From Aptenodytes patagonicus (lineage: Eukaryota; Chordata; Aves; Sphenisciformes; Spheniscidae): a stretch of DNA of 64,000 nt. Where the stretch lies: contig NC_134963.1 in assembly GCF_965638725.1 (NCBI RefSeq), positions 7,571,501 through 7,635,500 of the forward strand. Direction: 5' to 3'. This document shows positions 45,501 to 58,991 of this stretch, piece after piece. The translations under genes were made by a program, and so were the position numbers. Positions within the stretch are counted from its first letter, which is position 1; every line of letters begins with the position of its first letter. The notes beneath the pieces are model-generated. The model was not told where the DNA came from. It was given only the letters and a program-made list of their open reading frames with translations, and did no database searches.

Positions 45501-48032
45501 TTTTATATTGAATAATTTTTATTTGCCTTGCTTCTACTCTACCCCATTTTGTCTTTAACAAATTACTCTAAGTTGTTCCACAAGTTTGGTTAAAACTAGT
45601 TCAGATGCTGCTGCAAGTTATATTTTAATAGTAATATTAAAAGTGTCTTTCAAAAAACGTTATGTGGACCCGTATCTAAATCCTGTACAGATACTGCATA
45701 CAAATCAAGAATGGTTCAGGACGAGTGGCAGCAAGTCTGAAATACGTGCACAGATCTTTGTTAGTTCAAACCCAGAGTTCAAACTTCAACTCTAGAAATG
45801 TAAAACGTTTTCCATGTTTAGCTAGTGCAATAGTTCCTGACAAACCAATGAAATCTATGAGACCAGCAAGCCTGTGAAAGAAGTCTTGCAAAACAGTCAT
45901 GAGAAATTCACCTGTTTAGCCATAACTAAAGCACTTTCACTGCGACTTTTTTCAAGAATTTTTGCCTGTTCATCAAAACAGCTCACTACACGTATCAAAT
46001 AGCAAACAAGGTAAGATGGGGGGGGGGGAATATCGCCAATTATCCAACATTTTTTTCCCCCATTGTCAGTACTTTGGAGATTTTCCAAGTGGCCATCTAC
46101 TATCCAAAAAAAAGTGCTGAGAAAGCTCTAGGAAAGGACAAAACAGCTCTGCGTATCTCCTTGCTGCAAGTAACCTCAGCTCATTCCAGCAGAAATACAC
46201 TGTTTTTCTCACCCTTTAAGCCTTACATTCCTCTCCCTCCCCAAGAAACACTCCCTGGGCTAACCTGCTTCACTTCACCATCTTTTTCATCAAGTTGTTT
46301 CTTAACATGTAATATTTAACTGCACTAACCTTGCAGGAATACACAGTGAAGATAAGTGATTCAGTAATGAAGTGAGCAAAAATATCAGATGGATTGAATT
46401 ACTGAATTCAACTCTACAAAAGTGCAACCCATTTTTCTGAGAAGTAAACAAGTAGTAGTCAGCCACCGAACCCACAGAAGGAGCTGAAATCAAAAGAGGT
46501 CAGAGCAGCAGAAAGCAAGCGCAACTCCCAGCTACAAGGGTATATGCAAAAACCATATAATGTAATTTCATATTTTCCCTGGCAGGAATTTTAATGCTGC
46601 CAATGGTGGTCATCGTTGGTCATCGTCCAAAGATGCACTGAAGAGCCTATTTTCAAGAACTGACCAGTGAACAAACTTCAAAACTATTGCCAGACCCAGT
46701 AAGATGGTGAGGATAACTACATTTAAAAGACCTGAATGGTAGGAAGCAAAGAAATAGCAAATGTTTCTTTCATAATACAAACATTTAAAGAAGTCATTTT
46801 ACACAGGTAGAGTGGACTTCACTTAAAAGATTATCCACGAAAGGAACGAGCTTATTAAAGTTGTTTCAGTGCACCAAACCAAGACGCATGAAAACAGGAC
46901 AGGTCAGCATCCTACAACACTAGTTCAAGCAGAACCATTTCTGTACAAGAAACACAGGAAGTCTGTTCCAGAAGAGATTTTTGGAGAACAAGTGGTATTT
47001 CTCACATCCCTCTTGCATGAGCTAACTCAAAAAACCCCAGAAGAGTGCCTGACATAGGCTGCATGGACTTGCAGACACACAGGGCAACAAGACTCACTGC
47101 AGGACAGGAGCATGTTTGAAAATACCCTGAACTGCAGTCCTCCTTTCCCATGTCTTGGGTGACAACTACAGTTCATCCTGCAGCCACCCTACTTCCCCCC
47201 AAAACCAGCTTCCTCTAAGTGCTATGAACACCAACATACAAGGCAGTATTTTTTAGTTATCCACCTTTCCCTGTACACGCACGCAACTGAAGTCTGTATT
47301 AGCCGTTGTGTACCGAGAGTACGGAGAACATCAGCCCCCTCTCCCGTTGCCTATACTGATGTAGGTCACCAGCTCAGGCAACACCACACAGGCGCACCAG
47401 AGCCAGGTAACATAACTGATAATGTTCATCTGCCAAGGAGGAAGCATCCAATGCTATAGACCAGCGAGGAGCCCATATCTAGTCACTCTCTTTATAATAA
47501 TGACAACTGCACTCCTTCAGTGACACCAAAGTAACTCTATAGAAAGCTTCCTTCACCTCAGCTGCAACTCAGGTTATTTCCTCCCAGGGGCTCAGAACTT
47601 GAGCCACAGCTTTTTAAAGAGATGAGGCACAAGACACTTCTCCTTTTAGGAAGCAGATTAACTTGCCAAGTTTTAAAATCCCATTTGGGCCATGAAAGAA
47701 AGGGAGTGAGGCAGTTCACCTAGGTTTTAAGCAGAGGCTATCCACATGCAGTGCTCACTTTGGTTGCAGATGAAAAGACTGGGTAGTAAAGTTAGAGATT
47801 ATTCAGCATGCAAAATACATTTTAAAAGACTGACAAATCAGCTTCCCGTGGTCATATAAATCTGTTCAACAGCTTCATTCCCCTGTCCACGGAAAGGAAC
47901 CTTCCTGCATTTTCCACATACTGGTTTGGTGCAAGGAAACTTGTTCCCTCAACACGTCCCATTCCTTTAACATCTGTTCTTTAGAAAGTGCTTTTCTGTA
48001 CAATCAAAATTAGTACAAAAAACCCAACTCAC
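42506..48032 (-). other. ATXN2: ATXN2 intron downstream of the 54-nt exon
   Basis: AT-rich intron of about 5.5 kb with no recognised repeats or RNA genes. Confidence 0.8.
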
Positions 48033-48086
48033 TGGCAAAGTAGAAAGAAGGGCCTGTCTCCTTGCTGTATGGTATTTTGGGACATG
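48033..48086 (-). CDS. ATXN2: ATXN2 probable cassette exon (54 nt, in frame)
   Basis: The exon runs from CCAAATTCAG|CATG to TTTGCCA|GTGAGT, phase 1 to 1, so it adds 18 residues when included and keeps frame when skipped. The product A-CPKIPYSKETGPSFYFA-I differs from the human stretch at about three positions. In mammals this segment is present in some ataxin-2 isoforms and absent in others. It sits far from its neighbours, 5.5 kb from one exon and 4.4 kb from the other. Confidence 0.9.
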
Positions 48087-48163
48087 CTGAATTTGGGAAA
48101 TAGAAAGGTAAATTAGCCTCTTGCCACGTGCATACTTCCCGTCTTCTGGAAAGGTCAGCATCA

Positions 48164-48194
<31 letters not shown>

Positions 48195-51100
48195 GATTGT
48201 AGAACCATGCAGATATTTTTATTTACTTAGGTACTATTAGAGCTGGATATTTAGTTTTACAAAAGAGTGGAGATGAAACAACACAAGTCTCAGGTAAGCC
48301 TTCCTTCTAAACTGTGACACTGAGGTCTTCAGTTCTTAATTAACACAAAAATAAACTTTATGTCAATTAATGGTCTATTACAGTCCACTGCAATAAGAAG
48401 GTTAAAACGTAATTACATTAAACCAGAAATTGGCCCCTTGCTTTTTCAGCTCTATCACTGTCATTCTTAACAGTTCCAAGACACCTTTGGTGACTGGTTC
48501 ACTCTTACTCCCTGGAGAATCCTCTGAAGTTTATATTATATCCACCATTGTACTATCAGGGTAATAGAATTTACTCTACTGCTGAGACAGAAACCAGATA
48601 AAGTTAGAGACAACACCAGACCAGTAAAACATATGCAGAAGGGGAAAAGGGAAGGGAGAATGGGGACAGGAATGAGAGCACAAAAAACAGGAAATGCATC
48701 TGTATAAAACCAAGGTCTGGTTTTACACAAGTTTGGTTTTAAACACAAAAGTAAAGTTTTTCAGAGGACTCCAGTTATCTGAAAACACAGGCAATTCAGC
48801 TACACAGTAAAACTAACACAAGTTCATTGTCACAGGAATGAATACATCCACCCTCTACCTAGATAACCAAATTTTCTACTAACAGCACAAGACAAGTTTA
48901 GGTCTTTGTGCGACATAGACCAAGCAGTCAAACTGCAACCCGTGGCCAGCAAACTCTACCGGCCCAATGACATCGGTATCAAGGAGATCACACACAGCCA
49001 ACACTTCCAAGACAGATGGTGTGTTCTGAAACCAACGTGCGGTTCAGCAGGGTAAGAGCGACAACTCCACGTTCAAGTATGTGCGTGCGGTAGTTAAAGG
49101 TGCAGGTACCACTCTGCTGCAGCAGTGCCTGCATTTTAAACTTTCCTTGATAAGGACATCTAAGTGGCTCACGTCTCCAGAAGTTACGAGCTGAAGTGTG
49201 TAATAGACGTTTTTATCATCTGGCTGGTAGATGGGAGGGAAGAAAGATAGTTGCTTGAACATTGTCCTTCCCAATTGTGTTTTGAGGGGAAAAACCCAAT
49301 GATTTAAATACTCCTCCGTCATATGTTTAGATGGGTCTACTGGTGACCACGCAGCTCAGCTGCTCTGCTTCTCTTGAGCTCTTGTCGACAGCGGGTTGTG
49401 AAACAGAAGCAGGACACTGTAACGACTGGCAAGGAAATCCCAGAAGTGCAGAAATATCCCATTAAACAGCATTAGACAAAAATACTTTTCTTTAAAATGG
49501 AAGAGTGCTTATCAACAAGTGTAGGTCACTGTATGTATTTTGGATTCAGCTATCTCTTCACGAGACAGGAAGGAAAACAAAAACCAAACTTTTGGCAGTG
49601 AGGGTAGTTCACTTAATGGATCAACAGGCATTTCTCTTCGCTGGCAGGCAGTTACTACTTGCCACAGACTTTCAACTTGTCCCAAACCATTAGTGAAGAC
49701 GGAGTTTCAGATCTCACCGGAAAACATTTCACACCTTAAGAATACTTCATAAACAGTGCCCCCCAACCCCCACGTCTCAGTGCGGTTGTCCTTGCAGACA
49801 TCTTCTCTCTACCACATACGCAGGAAAAAAATTGAGTGAATTTTGCAAGAATTATCTCAAAGAAAGCACTAGTACCTTGAAGGATAAAAGGGCAGTATAG
49901 CCCACTGAATCCTGGTATCAATGGGGGGGAAAAACCAAATTTAAAAATAAATAGTATTTTTTAAAAAAATCAGATAGCAATTTTAAAGAGCCAAAGGGAA
50001 ATCAGAGAACTTGTTTGAGCAAGTGCTCCAGAAATCAAAAGCAGCAGTGGTTGTTGTTTCTCAGGAAGTTGTTATTCTGTACATTCAAATTAGTTTTAAG
50101 AGAGGACCAGAATCAACGTGCATTGGTATATTTAGTTCAAAGATTCTGTGGGTAAACTTTAGATTCCCAAAATACAGAACATAAGTTATGGATACTTTCT
50201 TACAGTCACTCAATCAGATATGAATGAGTTGTTTAGCAGCACGTTGTTCTTTAGCAATATACTCCATAAGCAGCTTATATTTATCACCTTAGGCATTTCT
50301 ACATTTTTCCCAAGTGTTCCCATATCGATAAATGGAAGCTGAAGTGAGTATGTTACAGATGGACACATTTTGAGGAAACACAATCCGTCTAGGCAAGGTC
50401 TTCAAGTACTCAGCACATGAAAGACTTGCAAAAATCTGAACTGAGACAGTGCTGCACTACACCAGAAGTCACCGCATGTGTAGCTAACTGTAAACTTTGT
50501 AGGTTAAGGGTACATTTGAGCCAATCCATGTTCACTGGGCAATAAACAGGTCTGCACACGGCAAGAACATACTCTTAAAAAACGCGTCTCACATGGAGTT
50601 CATGATCCAGCTGGGTTGAATGGTTTCAATAACAAGAATTTCAAGCACTTGATCATTTACTGGGAAGGCGGGAGAATATTTAGAAGAGTCACCAAGTAGC
50701 TACTTGAGAGAACACAGGAGGACATGCAATTTCTGTTAAATTAGGTGCTCTTGGAAAAGTAATATTTAATTACACGGCAGGAAATACCAAAGAATTCTCA
50801 AGTTTGACCCAACTTAGTTGTTTGCACTGGTAGGTAGTCACACACCTACAACAGACAAGCTGCAAAACCAACACAAAATGAGATCTAACAGTTGTAAGTT
50901 AGAGTATCAGTGAAAAAACTATACAGACATCTGATCAAAGCCAACCAAGGGAATGGGCTTGTACTTCAATGCTGTAGAACCCACTGGTTACAGAAGATAA
51001 GGATGGTGCACAATGGGAAATTGCTAGGAAGTCACATGCAACCATTCTGAATCAAATCTCAGATTACCTCATGTTTGGTTTTATTTTAATTAGTATTTGA

Positions 51101-52443
51101 GAGGAGAGTTTTCACCAATAAAGGTCTGAAAGCCTTTGATCATTCACTTTATCGGAATTCTATTTAATCTAATGAAAAAGCAAACAGAAGATCTGTTTAC
51201 ATGGACACCTCAAGCACAAGAGTTGAAAAGATCAAAGTAATACAATTAGCAAGGACCTGTGAGAGAAAGACTTAATCTCTACAAGTAACTTCCATTTCAG
51301 CTTCAGCACAAATGAGCTGAAATGTTCTTCCTCCAAGTGTCAAAAAGGTTTCTCTATTATTTTTGTTTCTTAGCTATATTACCATACCACTGCAGAGATC
51401 TGAAAGGATGTTTTCAGATGGGCAAGACACAGACTTCTTAAAATCAGAATTAATTTCACATTAAACTTCAGATTCTTAGCCTTGTAAGTTTTCATGACAC
51501 ATCATGGACTTCCATTAAGTAGCAGTGTAAAACTAAGCACCGGAAAACATACAAAGATGTCTAAAGGTACAGAAAATCTTTTATTAGAATCTAAGTCAAT
51601 AATATAAGTGACCCAATAAAAGTCTTCCTCAGATGCTATAACAAGTATTGAAATGCCACGTTTTCAAGAGACCATCTGCTGTTTTGACATTTTATGACAA
51701 TTTCCAAGCCTTCTAGCAACGTTGATTCTACCTCTTTCAATAGCATGTTTTGCAGTGAGGTTTTTCCCTCTGAATTGGGCATTGATTTATCATACATTTA
51801 TAACGCTTTAGAAGTTCTTTCACATTTTACTTTGTAACAAGGTAACCCACATTTTCAGCACTTCACTGTTAAGTGAAATACGCCCATCTGATAATGCTAG
51901 AGACTAATTGTCAAAGTCAGAGCAATACATGAGCTGTTCATATACTTATTCTTGACTTACCAAAAAAGAAAGGTAAGCAACACATGTTTTATTTGCTTAA
52001 ACAGCAGTGTTCATACTGTTAATAATGCTAGTAGTATCATAAAGACAGCATTTCACTAGTTGTCAGAACTAAAGTCAAGTTTTGAAACTGAGGTCATAGC
52101 CTTGCAATAAAACAAGTCCTAATTATAATCAAGAAACAATCAAGGGATGTTGTGTCAAGAGCATCAAGAGAACTTGAACAAACTTCTTTCAGCAGATATT
52201 CTTTAGCAGCTCCCAGGTTGAAATTTCATCTTGGTCACTGGCATCCTACTGAAATCAGGATACTTGAGTTTTCATTTTAACCAGGTGGCTCAGTTTTCAA
52301 TGCTCTGCTCATCATCTTATGAAATATAAACCACATCTACTGGTGTAATCTGAATGATACCCATGTTTGAAGCTTGAGATTAAATACATCCCTGCACAAC
52401 ATAAGAACTTAAAAAGTTACATATAACACAAAACGTTTCCTAC
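48087..52443 (-). other. ATXN2: ATXN2 intron upstream of the 54-nt exon
   Basis: AT-rich, with a T-run at about 48169-48193. On the minus strand, the sense of ATXN2, this is an A-run upstream of the 54-nt exon. No other exon is recognised. Confidence 0.8.
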
Positions 52444-52576
52444 CATACATAGCATGCGTCTGTTCATGCGCACCATACTGTGTTGCAGAAGAAGATACTA
52501 AACCAGGCTGTGCGTGTGTTGGTGGTGCCATCATTCTAGCGTTGCCCTGTATTACAGGGCTATAAACATGAGGGTG
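52444..52576 (-). CDS. ATXN2: ATXN2 exon: HPHVYSPVIQG to THAMY
   Basis: The 133-nt exon (GAATGCAG|CAC to TATG|GTAGGA, phase 0 to 1) encodes HPHVYSPVIQGNARMM and on to EQTHAMY, matching ataxin-2. Confidence 0.97.
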
Positions 52577-53193
52577 CTGCATTCAACAGAAATAAGAAAA
52601 CAGACAGTTAATTGGAGGACCATTACAAAGAAATTAGTGTCATCTAAACAGTAATTATGTATTTAGAAACAGTAATAGCTTGGCCTTAATAAAATGCAGA
52701 GCAAACTAAAGATTTCATACTATCACAATTATCCCAATTGTTTCTAAAAATTTAAGGACATTTTCTGCAGCAGGCTAGAAACTGACAAAAACCATCGGCA
52801 TATCTAATTTTTGCCACTCTAACAATATAGTAAGCTTATGTATGTAATTATATATTTATCCAATTACATATGTATATTTAAAAGCCTTTGAAGTAAGAGG
52901 AGTACACCAAATAGTTTATTTTTAGAACACATAACTAAGAGATGTCCTGGCCATGGCCTGAAAGGAATTGTTCAAAGAGCTAAAAAGGTAATATCGCGAA
53001 TAAATGCCAACTTCTAAACTGACCTTAAAATTTGTTACAGGCTTTGAAGCACATTACAACACCACCAAGTATGCTCCAGAACACAGAAACTGTTCAGAGT
53101 GACTTCTCACGACTGGGGACAATAGTGTACTTAGGACTGAACCACTTAATTATTTCTGGTTTGACTTATCACATACTCTAAAAGGACTCTTAC

Positions 53194-53378
53194 CTGAGAT
53201 TGGTAGTGTGGCACATGCTGCACAAGAGGCTGATTAGGAAATTGTTGGGGACTATATGCAACATATTGTGTTGAATAAGCAGGTGGCGTAGCTACAATTG
53301 GAGGGCCTGCTGCTGAGGCAGGATGCATCATGGTGCTCTGATGATGTTGGTCTTGCCGTTGCTGTGGCATATTTGGTA
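53194..53378 (-). CDS. ATXN2: ATXN2 exon: PNMPQQRQDQHH to HYQSQ
   Basis: The 185-nt exon (TTTGTAG|TACC to TCTCAG|GTAAGA, phase 1 to 0) encodes the Pro/Gln/Tyr-rich region with QYVAYSPQQFPNQPLV, matching ataxin-2. Confidence 0.97.
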
Positions 53379-55410
53379 CTACAAAGCAAAGAGTGCCTCA
53401 CATTAGAAACACAGGACGAAGAATGACAATCTTCCTGAAAGGTGTTACATTACAACGTCACTGTGACCAAGTGGAATATCCTCACCCCTCACCTTTAACC
53501 ACATATTAGAGCTCTATCAAAAAGGAACAGCATGAAAAGGAGTTCCTCCAAGAAACATTTGATTTTCGTCACCGCCTTTGAGCCACATACACAGCCACAA
53601 ACCCAGGCCCGCTTTTTTTGTGAAGGAAGGAAGAAAGGTGGAGGGAGAGAAAGACTGACAAGAAGCAGTAACAGAAGAGAAAGGTTGTATCAGGATACCT
53701 ACATTAATCAAATTTGATCCTGTCCCCTTCAAAAGGCTTAATTCAGCCTCTGTGGGAACTACTCGGCAACTGTTCCATCAACTGGAAAGCTGACTCTGTT
53801 AAAATTACTTGTGCCTATGGCTGAGGAGAGCAGAATAAAGGTCTCCACAAGCCGCAATTTGAGGTATTCACATCTTTTAAGCTCTGTGCTACCCCTCAGG
53901 ATAGCAGAAAGCAACTTTTAGGTCACAGTCAACACTGAAGGGGACAAGTCAACCTATAAGAAGAAGAGGAGTAGGAATAATTAAAGGGAAGAAAGATTAA
54001 GAGGGCCGAGCACCGTAGTGTGGGACTACCTGAGCTATCCTGGTAAGACGACCAACTGAACCACAGCAGCAAGGCACTCAGAACAAACTAATTCAGCCTA
54101 CTAAGCAACAGGGCATGAAAGTTCAAGGTGAGCTCCAGCTGGCTGCAGTGAGACTGCAACTAATAACTATGCTAACTCAAGCACCTGTAAACTCCACTGC
54201 AGTGTGCAATGTAGACAGACCCCTTAGAGAGAGGAAAGGAGGAAAATGTTGAAGATGTCAGTAAATTCACTCAATGATGATTGTATTTACACTGCAAATC
54301 AACAATAGAAAAAAGTAAATACAGGACGCAACTTGAACACCATAAAGGCACTGAACTTTAACCCATGCAGCTCCTTCAGGACTATGCTGCACACAGAATG
54401 GATATGCAGAAAATAACGAAACTTAAAAAAGGAATTCAAAATAGGAGAGCGGCCTCACGCAGCAAGTGAGTACACAGCAATATATTTCTGATTAAAACAA
54501 TCAGTATTACCAACCAAAAGATTTCATGGGTCAGGCCACAGTGAAGTTAGTGTGTTTTAAAATAGAAATACATTACAGGTTTTTGTCTTCCCTACATTCA
54601 TAAAGGCTACTTGTTTATTTCTAAACAGCAGAACTGCTCTTTTAAACAATTTCCTCCTCCAGTGACTGGAGCTGCAGCACTGGAACCTATCATCATGAAC
54701 CACTGTATAAAATTGCAAGAAAGCATGCACTGTGTAGAATTAAAGCATTATCTGAAACATGACTATAAAAACAAGACCATCATTTTTCTGCTCCTTCGCT
54801 GCACTGCACAGAAGAGAGTGCATCTCACCACACATGTTCTCGTCTCCATAGCCACAGGTGTCACTTGTTAAAAACATGGTATTGTTAGTCTAGCTGTTCA
54901 GTTACTGTTGCAGAAGGAATGCAAAAGAACAAACTGGAACCAGCAGTAACTTCTTTCCAAAAGAGTAGCATAGCATACTCTTTCTGAAGAAATACCGATT
55001 TTGCTTGTTGACAAAAACACCCTCTTATTAAAGCACCATTCAGGGCTCTGCTGTAAACCAGTACAGAAAACCAGTACAGAAAGTTCCCTTTAAAAAAACC
55101 CGTAACATTTATGAAATATAGGAGATGATCAGCTTACCCTAACGTTCCAAGTAACACAGACGTTTTCCCGTTTGTCAAATCAAATTCCAAACCAAGCAAC
55201 TCCCCATTACTCAAACTTATCATGTTTTGGCTGAATTAGTTTATCTAGAAATGCATTGGTATTTCCACTTACTTCCCTTTATTAAAAACAGCATTTAAAA
55301 TATCAATCAAAAACAAATTAACATGGATTAGAAAATACACAAACATTTGTAATTTATTCAAGCTGCATGCAGACTAAGAACCAAACAGGCAGTATTATTC
55401 TCACCTTTAC
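53379..55410 (-). other. ATXN2: ATXN2 intron
   Basis: AT-rich intron of 2.0 kb. Stray open frames lack any conservation signature. Confidence 0.85.
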
Positions 55411-55471
55411 CTGCTCTATATGTCTTGGCTTGGTTCACTGGCATGGGCGTCATGGGAATAGGATACAAAGG
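55411..55471 (-). CDS. ATXN2: ATXN2 exon: PLYPIPMTPMPVNQAKTYRA
   Basis: Small 61-nt exon (CTGTTTCAG|CCT to GAGCAG|GTAAAG, phase 0 to 1). The 20 residues match ataxin-2. Confidence 0.97.
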
Positions 55472-56137
55472 CTGAAACAGAAGGAGGAGTTGAAGCTATG
55501 ATATTCCTTTAAAAAGTGAGTGTGTGTCTGGGTGGGGGTCCCACTCAGCTTTGATGTGTTTTACTCTGTTATGTTACATGGTTTGGTGAACTCTGCCTAA
55601 GCTATGGTATTTTCTTGGATCACTGTGATCAAGTCTGCGTGTACAAACAACTAAGATCATATGGTTTGCAACAACCAGTCAAGTAATGATACTACTGCTA
55701 CTTCAAGCAATGTACTAAATCAGACAGCTTTCTAACAGTTAGATTTGAAATCCTAGTAGTCCCTACAATGACCAAAAACTAGTGGGACACAGCTGGAAGC
55801 TAAGGATGAAGAAAGAGTTGCTTAAAACTTAAAAAGAGTAAGACTATGCTTGGAGGACTGGGGACCTAAGTCTGCACAGAATAACAATAAATATGAGTAA
55901 GAGCTGCTGGAATTTACAAGTGTTTGAGACTATCAGAACATCTAGGTTGAGGGACCACTGGGAAAAGTCAGTATTTACATAGCTAAAACTTAAAAACAAT
56001 GTAATTGTGCCCATATTTACAAAAGTAATACAAGCTGTACCATTTCACTGTTTTAACTTAGACCTCCTAAGTCTCCTCAACTTGCTGACAATCATCTGAA
56101 AAGTGTTAACAAGTTTGCAGCACATGCTGCACTTTAC

Positions 56138-56290
56138 CTGCACGCCTGGACTCACTGGAACCGGGTACATCATATTTGGTGCAAAACAAACAGGCTGAGT
56201 GTACACTGGGGTTGGCTGCTGATGACCCACCATGGAGGGGCTAGGTTGAGCTTGCGGACGAGGGGAGGTTGGTGTAGTAGAAGGTTTCGG
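56138..56290 (-). CDS. ATXN2: ATXN2 exon: PKPSTTPTSPRPQ to SPGVQ
   Basis: The 153-nt exon (GTTTGTAG|CCG to GTGCAG|GTAAAG, phase 0 to 0) encodes 51 residues including SMVGHQQPTPVYTQPVCF, matching ataxin-2. Confidence 0.97.
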
Positions 56291-56405
56291 CTACAAACAG
56301 AGTTCAGCAATGCATATGCAAGATTAGCTTGATGATCCTCCAAGTAAAAAGTTTGCTTATAAAGATCTACTCAAAGGCAATGTTAAACAGTATCAAGTAA
56401 CTTAC

Positions 56406-56469
56406 TTGAGCAAAAGATCGAGGGTTGAACTCTTTTGCATTAGGATTAAGTGTTGATTTTCTAACTTGC
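56406..56469 (-). CDS. ATXN2: ATXN2 exon: PAM2 motif (PABP-binding)
   Basis: The 64-nt exon (ATGTTTAG|GCAA to GCTCAA|GTAAGT, phase 2 to 0) encodes QVRKSTLNPNAKEFNPRS and FAQ. The core LNPNAKEFNP is the PAM2 motif, through which ataxin-2 binds the MLLE domain of cytoplasmic poly(A)-binding protein. All key residues (Leu, Pro, Ala, Phe, Pro) are kept. Confidence 0.98.
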
Positions 56470-56952
56470 CTAAACATAAAGAACAAAAAATGATGTTCAG
56501 CATTATTCTTTTACAAGCATATCTGCAGAACTCCCTAACAATTAAAAATTTAAAGAGATTAAATACCTCATTTCCATCCGTCAGATTTTTGAGAACTCAA
56601 ACAACACATGGCATGCAAAAAGCCACTCTTACTGACAGTACTCTTACTATACTTAGCCATAAAAAAGTTTTCCTGCTGTTGATACTACAGCTCACATGAG
56701 CCAGGAAAACATTTAAATAAGCATTTAGATATGAGTTAGGCATCAACAGGACCAGAGTCCTATATGCAGCTCTGCCACTGACTCATGAGATGACTTTCAG
56801 TACAGTCATTTCACCTGTTGTTTTCTCTATAACAGAGAGTACTTACATCGGCCATACAAACAGTAAGATATTACACATTCATAACAGCTTTTTCTACAAA
56901 TGGCTAAATGCTAATAACAGATGTGCTTATTCTAAAAGGCATAATTACTCAC

Positions 56953-57260
56953 TCAGAAGTATCTTTCTTCTCCTCTTTATCCTCTTTATCTTGTTTACTT
57001 CCAGGCCCAGATGTCTGTACACCTTGTGAAGTTACCTCAGGCCCTCGCTTTTGCTCAGAACTATTACTTATTGAAGGAGAAATACTTGGACTATTAGGTT
57101 TGCTACTGCCACCATTAGAGTTAGTACTACTGCCAGTTTCTATGATAGATTCTTTAGGGGTTGATTCTGTCTTTTCTTTAACTACATCTCTTGATTTTTC
57201 ACCTTCTCGGGTTTTGTTAAGCAGCTGATCCACTGCATCTGAAGAGGAACTCGACTGTAA
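56953..57260 (-). CDS. ATXN2: ATXN2 exon: Ser/Lys-rich region before PAM2
   Basis: This is the largest ATXN2 exon here, 308 nt (TTTTTTTCAG|TTA to TCTGA|GTGAGT, phase 0 to 2). It encodes a Ser-rich and acidic/Lys-rich low-complexity stretch with QLLNKTREGEKSRD, SSKPNSPSISPS and RGPEVTSQGVQT, matching ataxin-2. Confidence 0.97.
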
Positions 57261-57974
57261 CTGAAAAAAACCCCAAGGAATATATTCAGTAAATTGACAT
57301 ACAGAACTAGGGAGAGACAATCTAATGCTATCACATACACAGAGTAAAATACAGTCCCATAGGCCTCAATCATCTGGAAACGACCTTTTAAAACATACAT
57401 TTCCATTTCTGCTAGGAAAGAAATCTATGAACATTGACAATGTTTTAAGCCTATGCTGTGAAAGAAGCTATTCAGAGACTCAACTGACCTATACGTTGAT
57501 TAGGAAGTGACAGGAAAGCTTAAGACAACCCTCTGGACTCATCCCCCTGTGTGATTTAACAGTAACACTTGAAAAGCTAACCTGATTTAATAAACCATTA
57601 TAACCAGGAAATAAGTAATATGAATTAATCTTCAATCTTCCTCAGCAAAACACTTTATTTAACTTTGAAACAGCTCTTCCATATGGAGCATAAATGTGAT
57701 AATTATCTGTACCTAATGATCAAACAGGTTTCAAGTACTATTTTCAGCATACAGTCAATATGCACATTTACATGTATTAGGCAATTGTACCAGCAATAGT
57801 CAGCATTGATTTTATAATATCTAGCATAAATTCTTATGGATATTTTCATAAATTAAGCACGAGTAGTAAGGACCTGTTTTCCTGTTAACGCATGCAATGT
57901 ATTCAATTCATTAAAATAATCTGGATGCACATGAGAACTATGATACCATTAAGTTTACATACAGAGAAACTTAC

Positions 57975-58045
57975 CCTAAAGTCATTCTTAAATTTCTTTA
58001 AATCATCAATCTGTTTTCTATGTTCTGAAACAATTGGAGATACAC
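57975..58045 (-). CDS. ATXN2: ATXN2 exon: VSEHRKQIDDLKKFKNDFR
   Basis: The 71-nt exon (TTGGCAG|GTGT to TTTAGG|GTAAGT, phase 1 to 0). The charged stretch is nearly identical to human ataxin-2. Confidence 0.97.
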
Positions 58046-58883
58046 CTGCCAAATAGAAGACGAACATTGTCCAAGCATTTCTAATACATTTTATATACAA
58101 CCCATACATTTCTAAATTTGCAAAAAGGTAATGTTTACATATCTAAAAATGAAATACAGTGATATAATTTCATCTGTAATTTGGTTTAAGTCCATAAACT
58201 ACGTGTACGAGCACACAAAAATACTCTGTGAAACCATGGCATTACATAACTGACATATCTATAGTTCCAATGCATGACACCAAGACAGAAGCCCTGAGGT
58301 GCAGGGACTGCAGAACTCAGCTGAACACAAAGAAGCATCCAGTAAAACTGTCAAAACATAACATGCCAGCGTTTCAAGACATAGCAATTAAAGGTGGAAC
58401 GCTGATCAAGTTCAACAACATGAAAAGATTTTTTTGAGAACTGAATGAACAAGCAATGCTGCAGAGAAAGCCAAGTTTAGGGCATAATAGGAAGAAGTAC
58501 AGTTATAAAAAACTATGCTGACCATGATGCTCAGAAGTATTATGAGGATAGCTCTAAGTAGAAACACTCATTCAGGCCAAAGAGAGCTAAAAAACAGCTT
58601 TGTGAGCAGGAAATAAAAAACAGAAGGGAAAAAAGAAAAGAACAAGTAAAAAGAAAGCACACCGTCCACATGAGCACCTCTACACTTTGTGTTGATGAAA
58701 TGAGTCAAGAACATTTAAAATTGTAGGCCTGCCATTTCACAACTGCATGACCAAATTTTCGCTGTAGAACATCCAAGCCGGATTGCCATTGCTTAAAATG
58801 CTAACTAAAGCAGTCAATATAGCAGGTTTAGTGCTTGGAATTCCTACATTACTCAAGTATGTATGAAAACTTTTGATACAAAC

Positions 58884-58991
58884 CTTTGCTTTCAGGTTTA
58901 GGAAAACTAGGAGAAGTCTCACTTGGCTTTATATTCTCCTTGTTTCCAGTTGCAGAATTTTGCCTCTGGTCCTGAAGCCTAGTATCTTTAG
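58884..58991 (-). CDS. ATXN2: ATXN2 exon: DQRQNSATGNKENIKP region
   Basis: The 108-nt exon is preceded by TTTTCTAG, phase 1 to 1, and encodes AKDTRLQDQRQN to FPKPESKG. The donor is the weak but valid AAAG|GTTTGT. The exon length is a multiple of 3, so skipping would keep frame. Confidence 0.95.
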
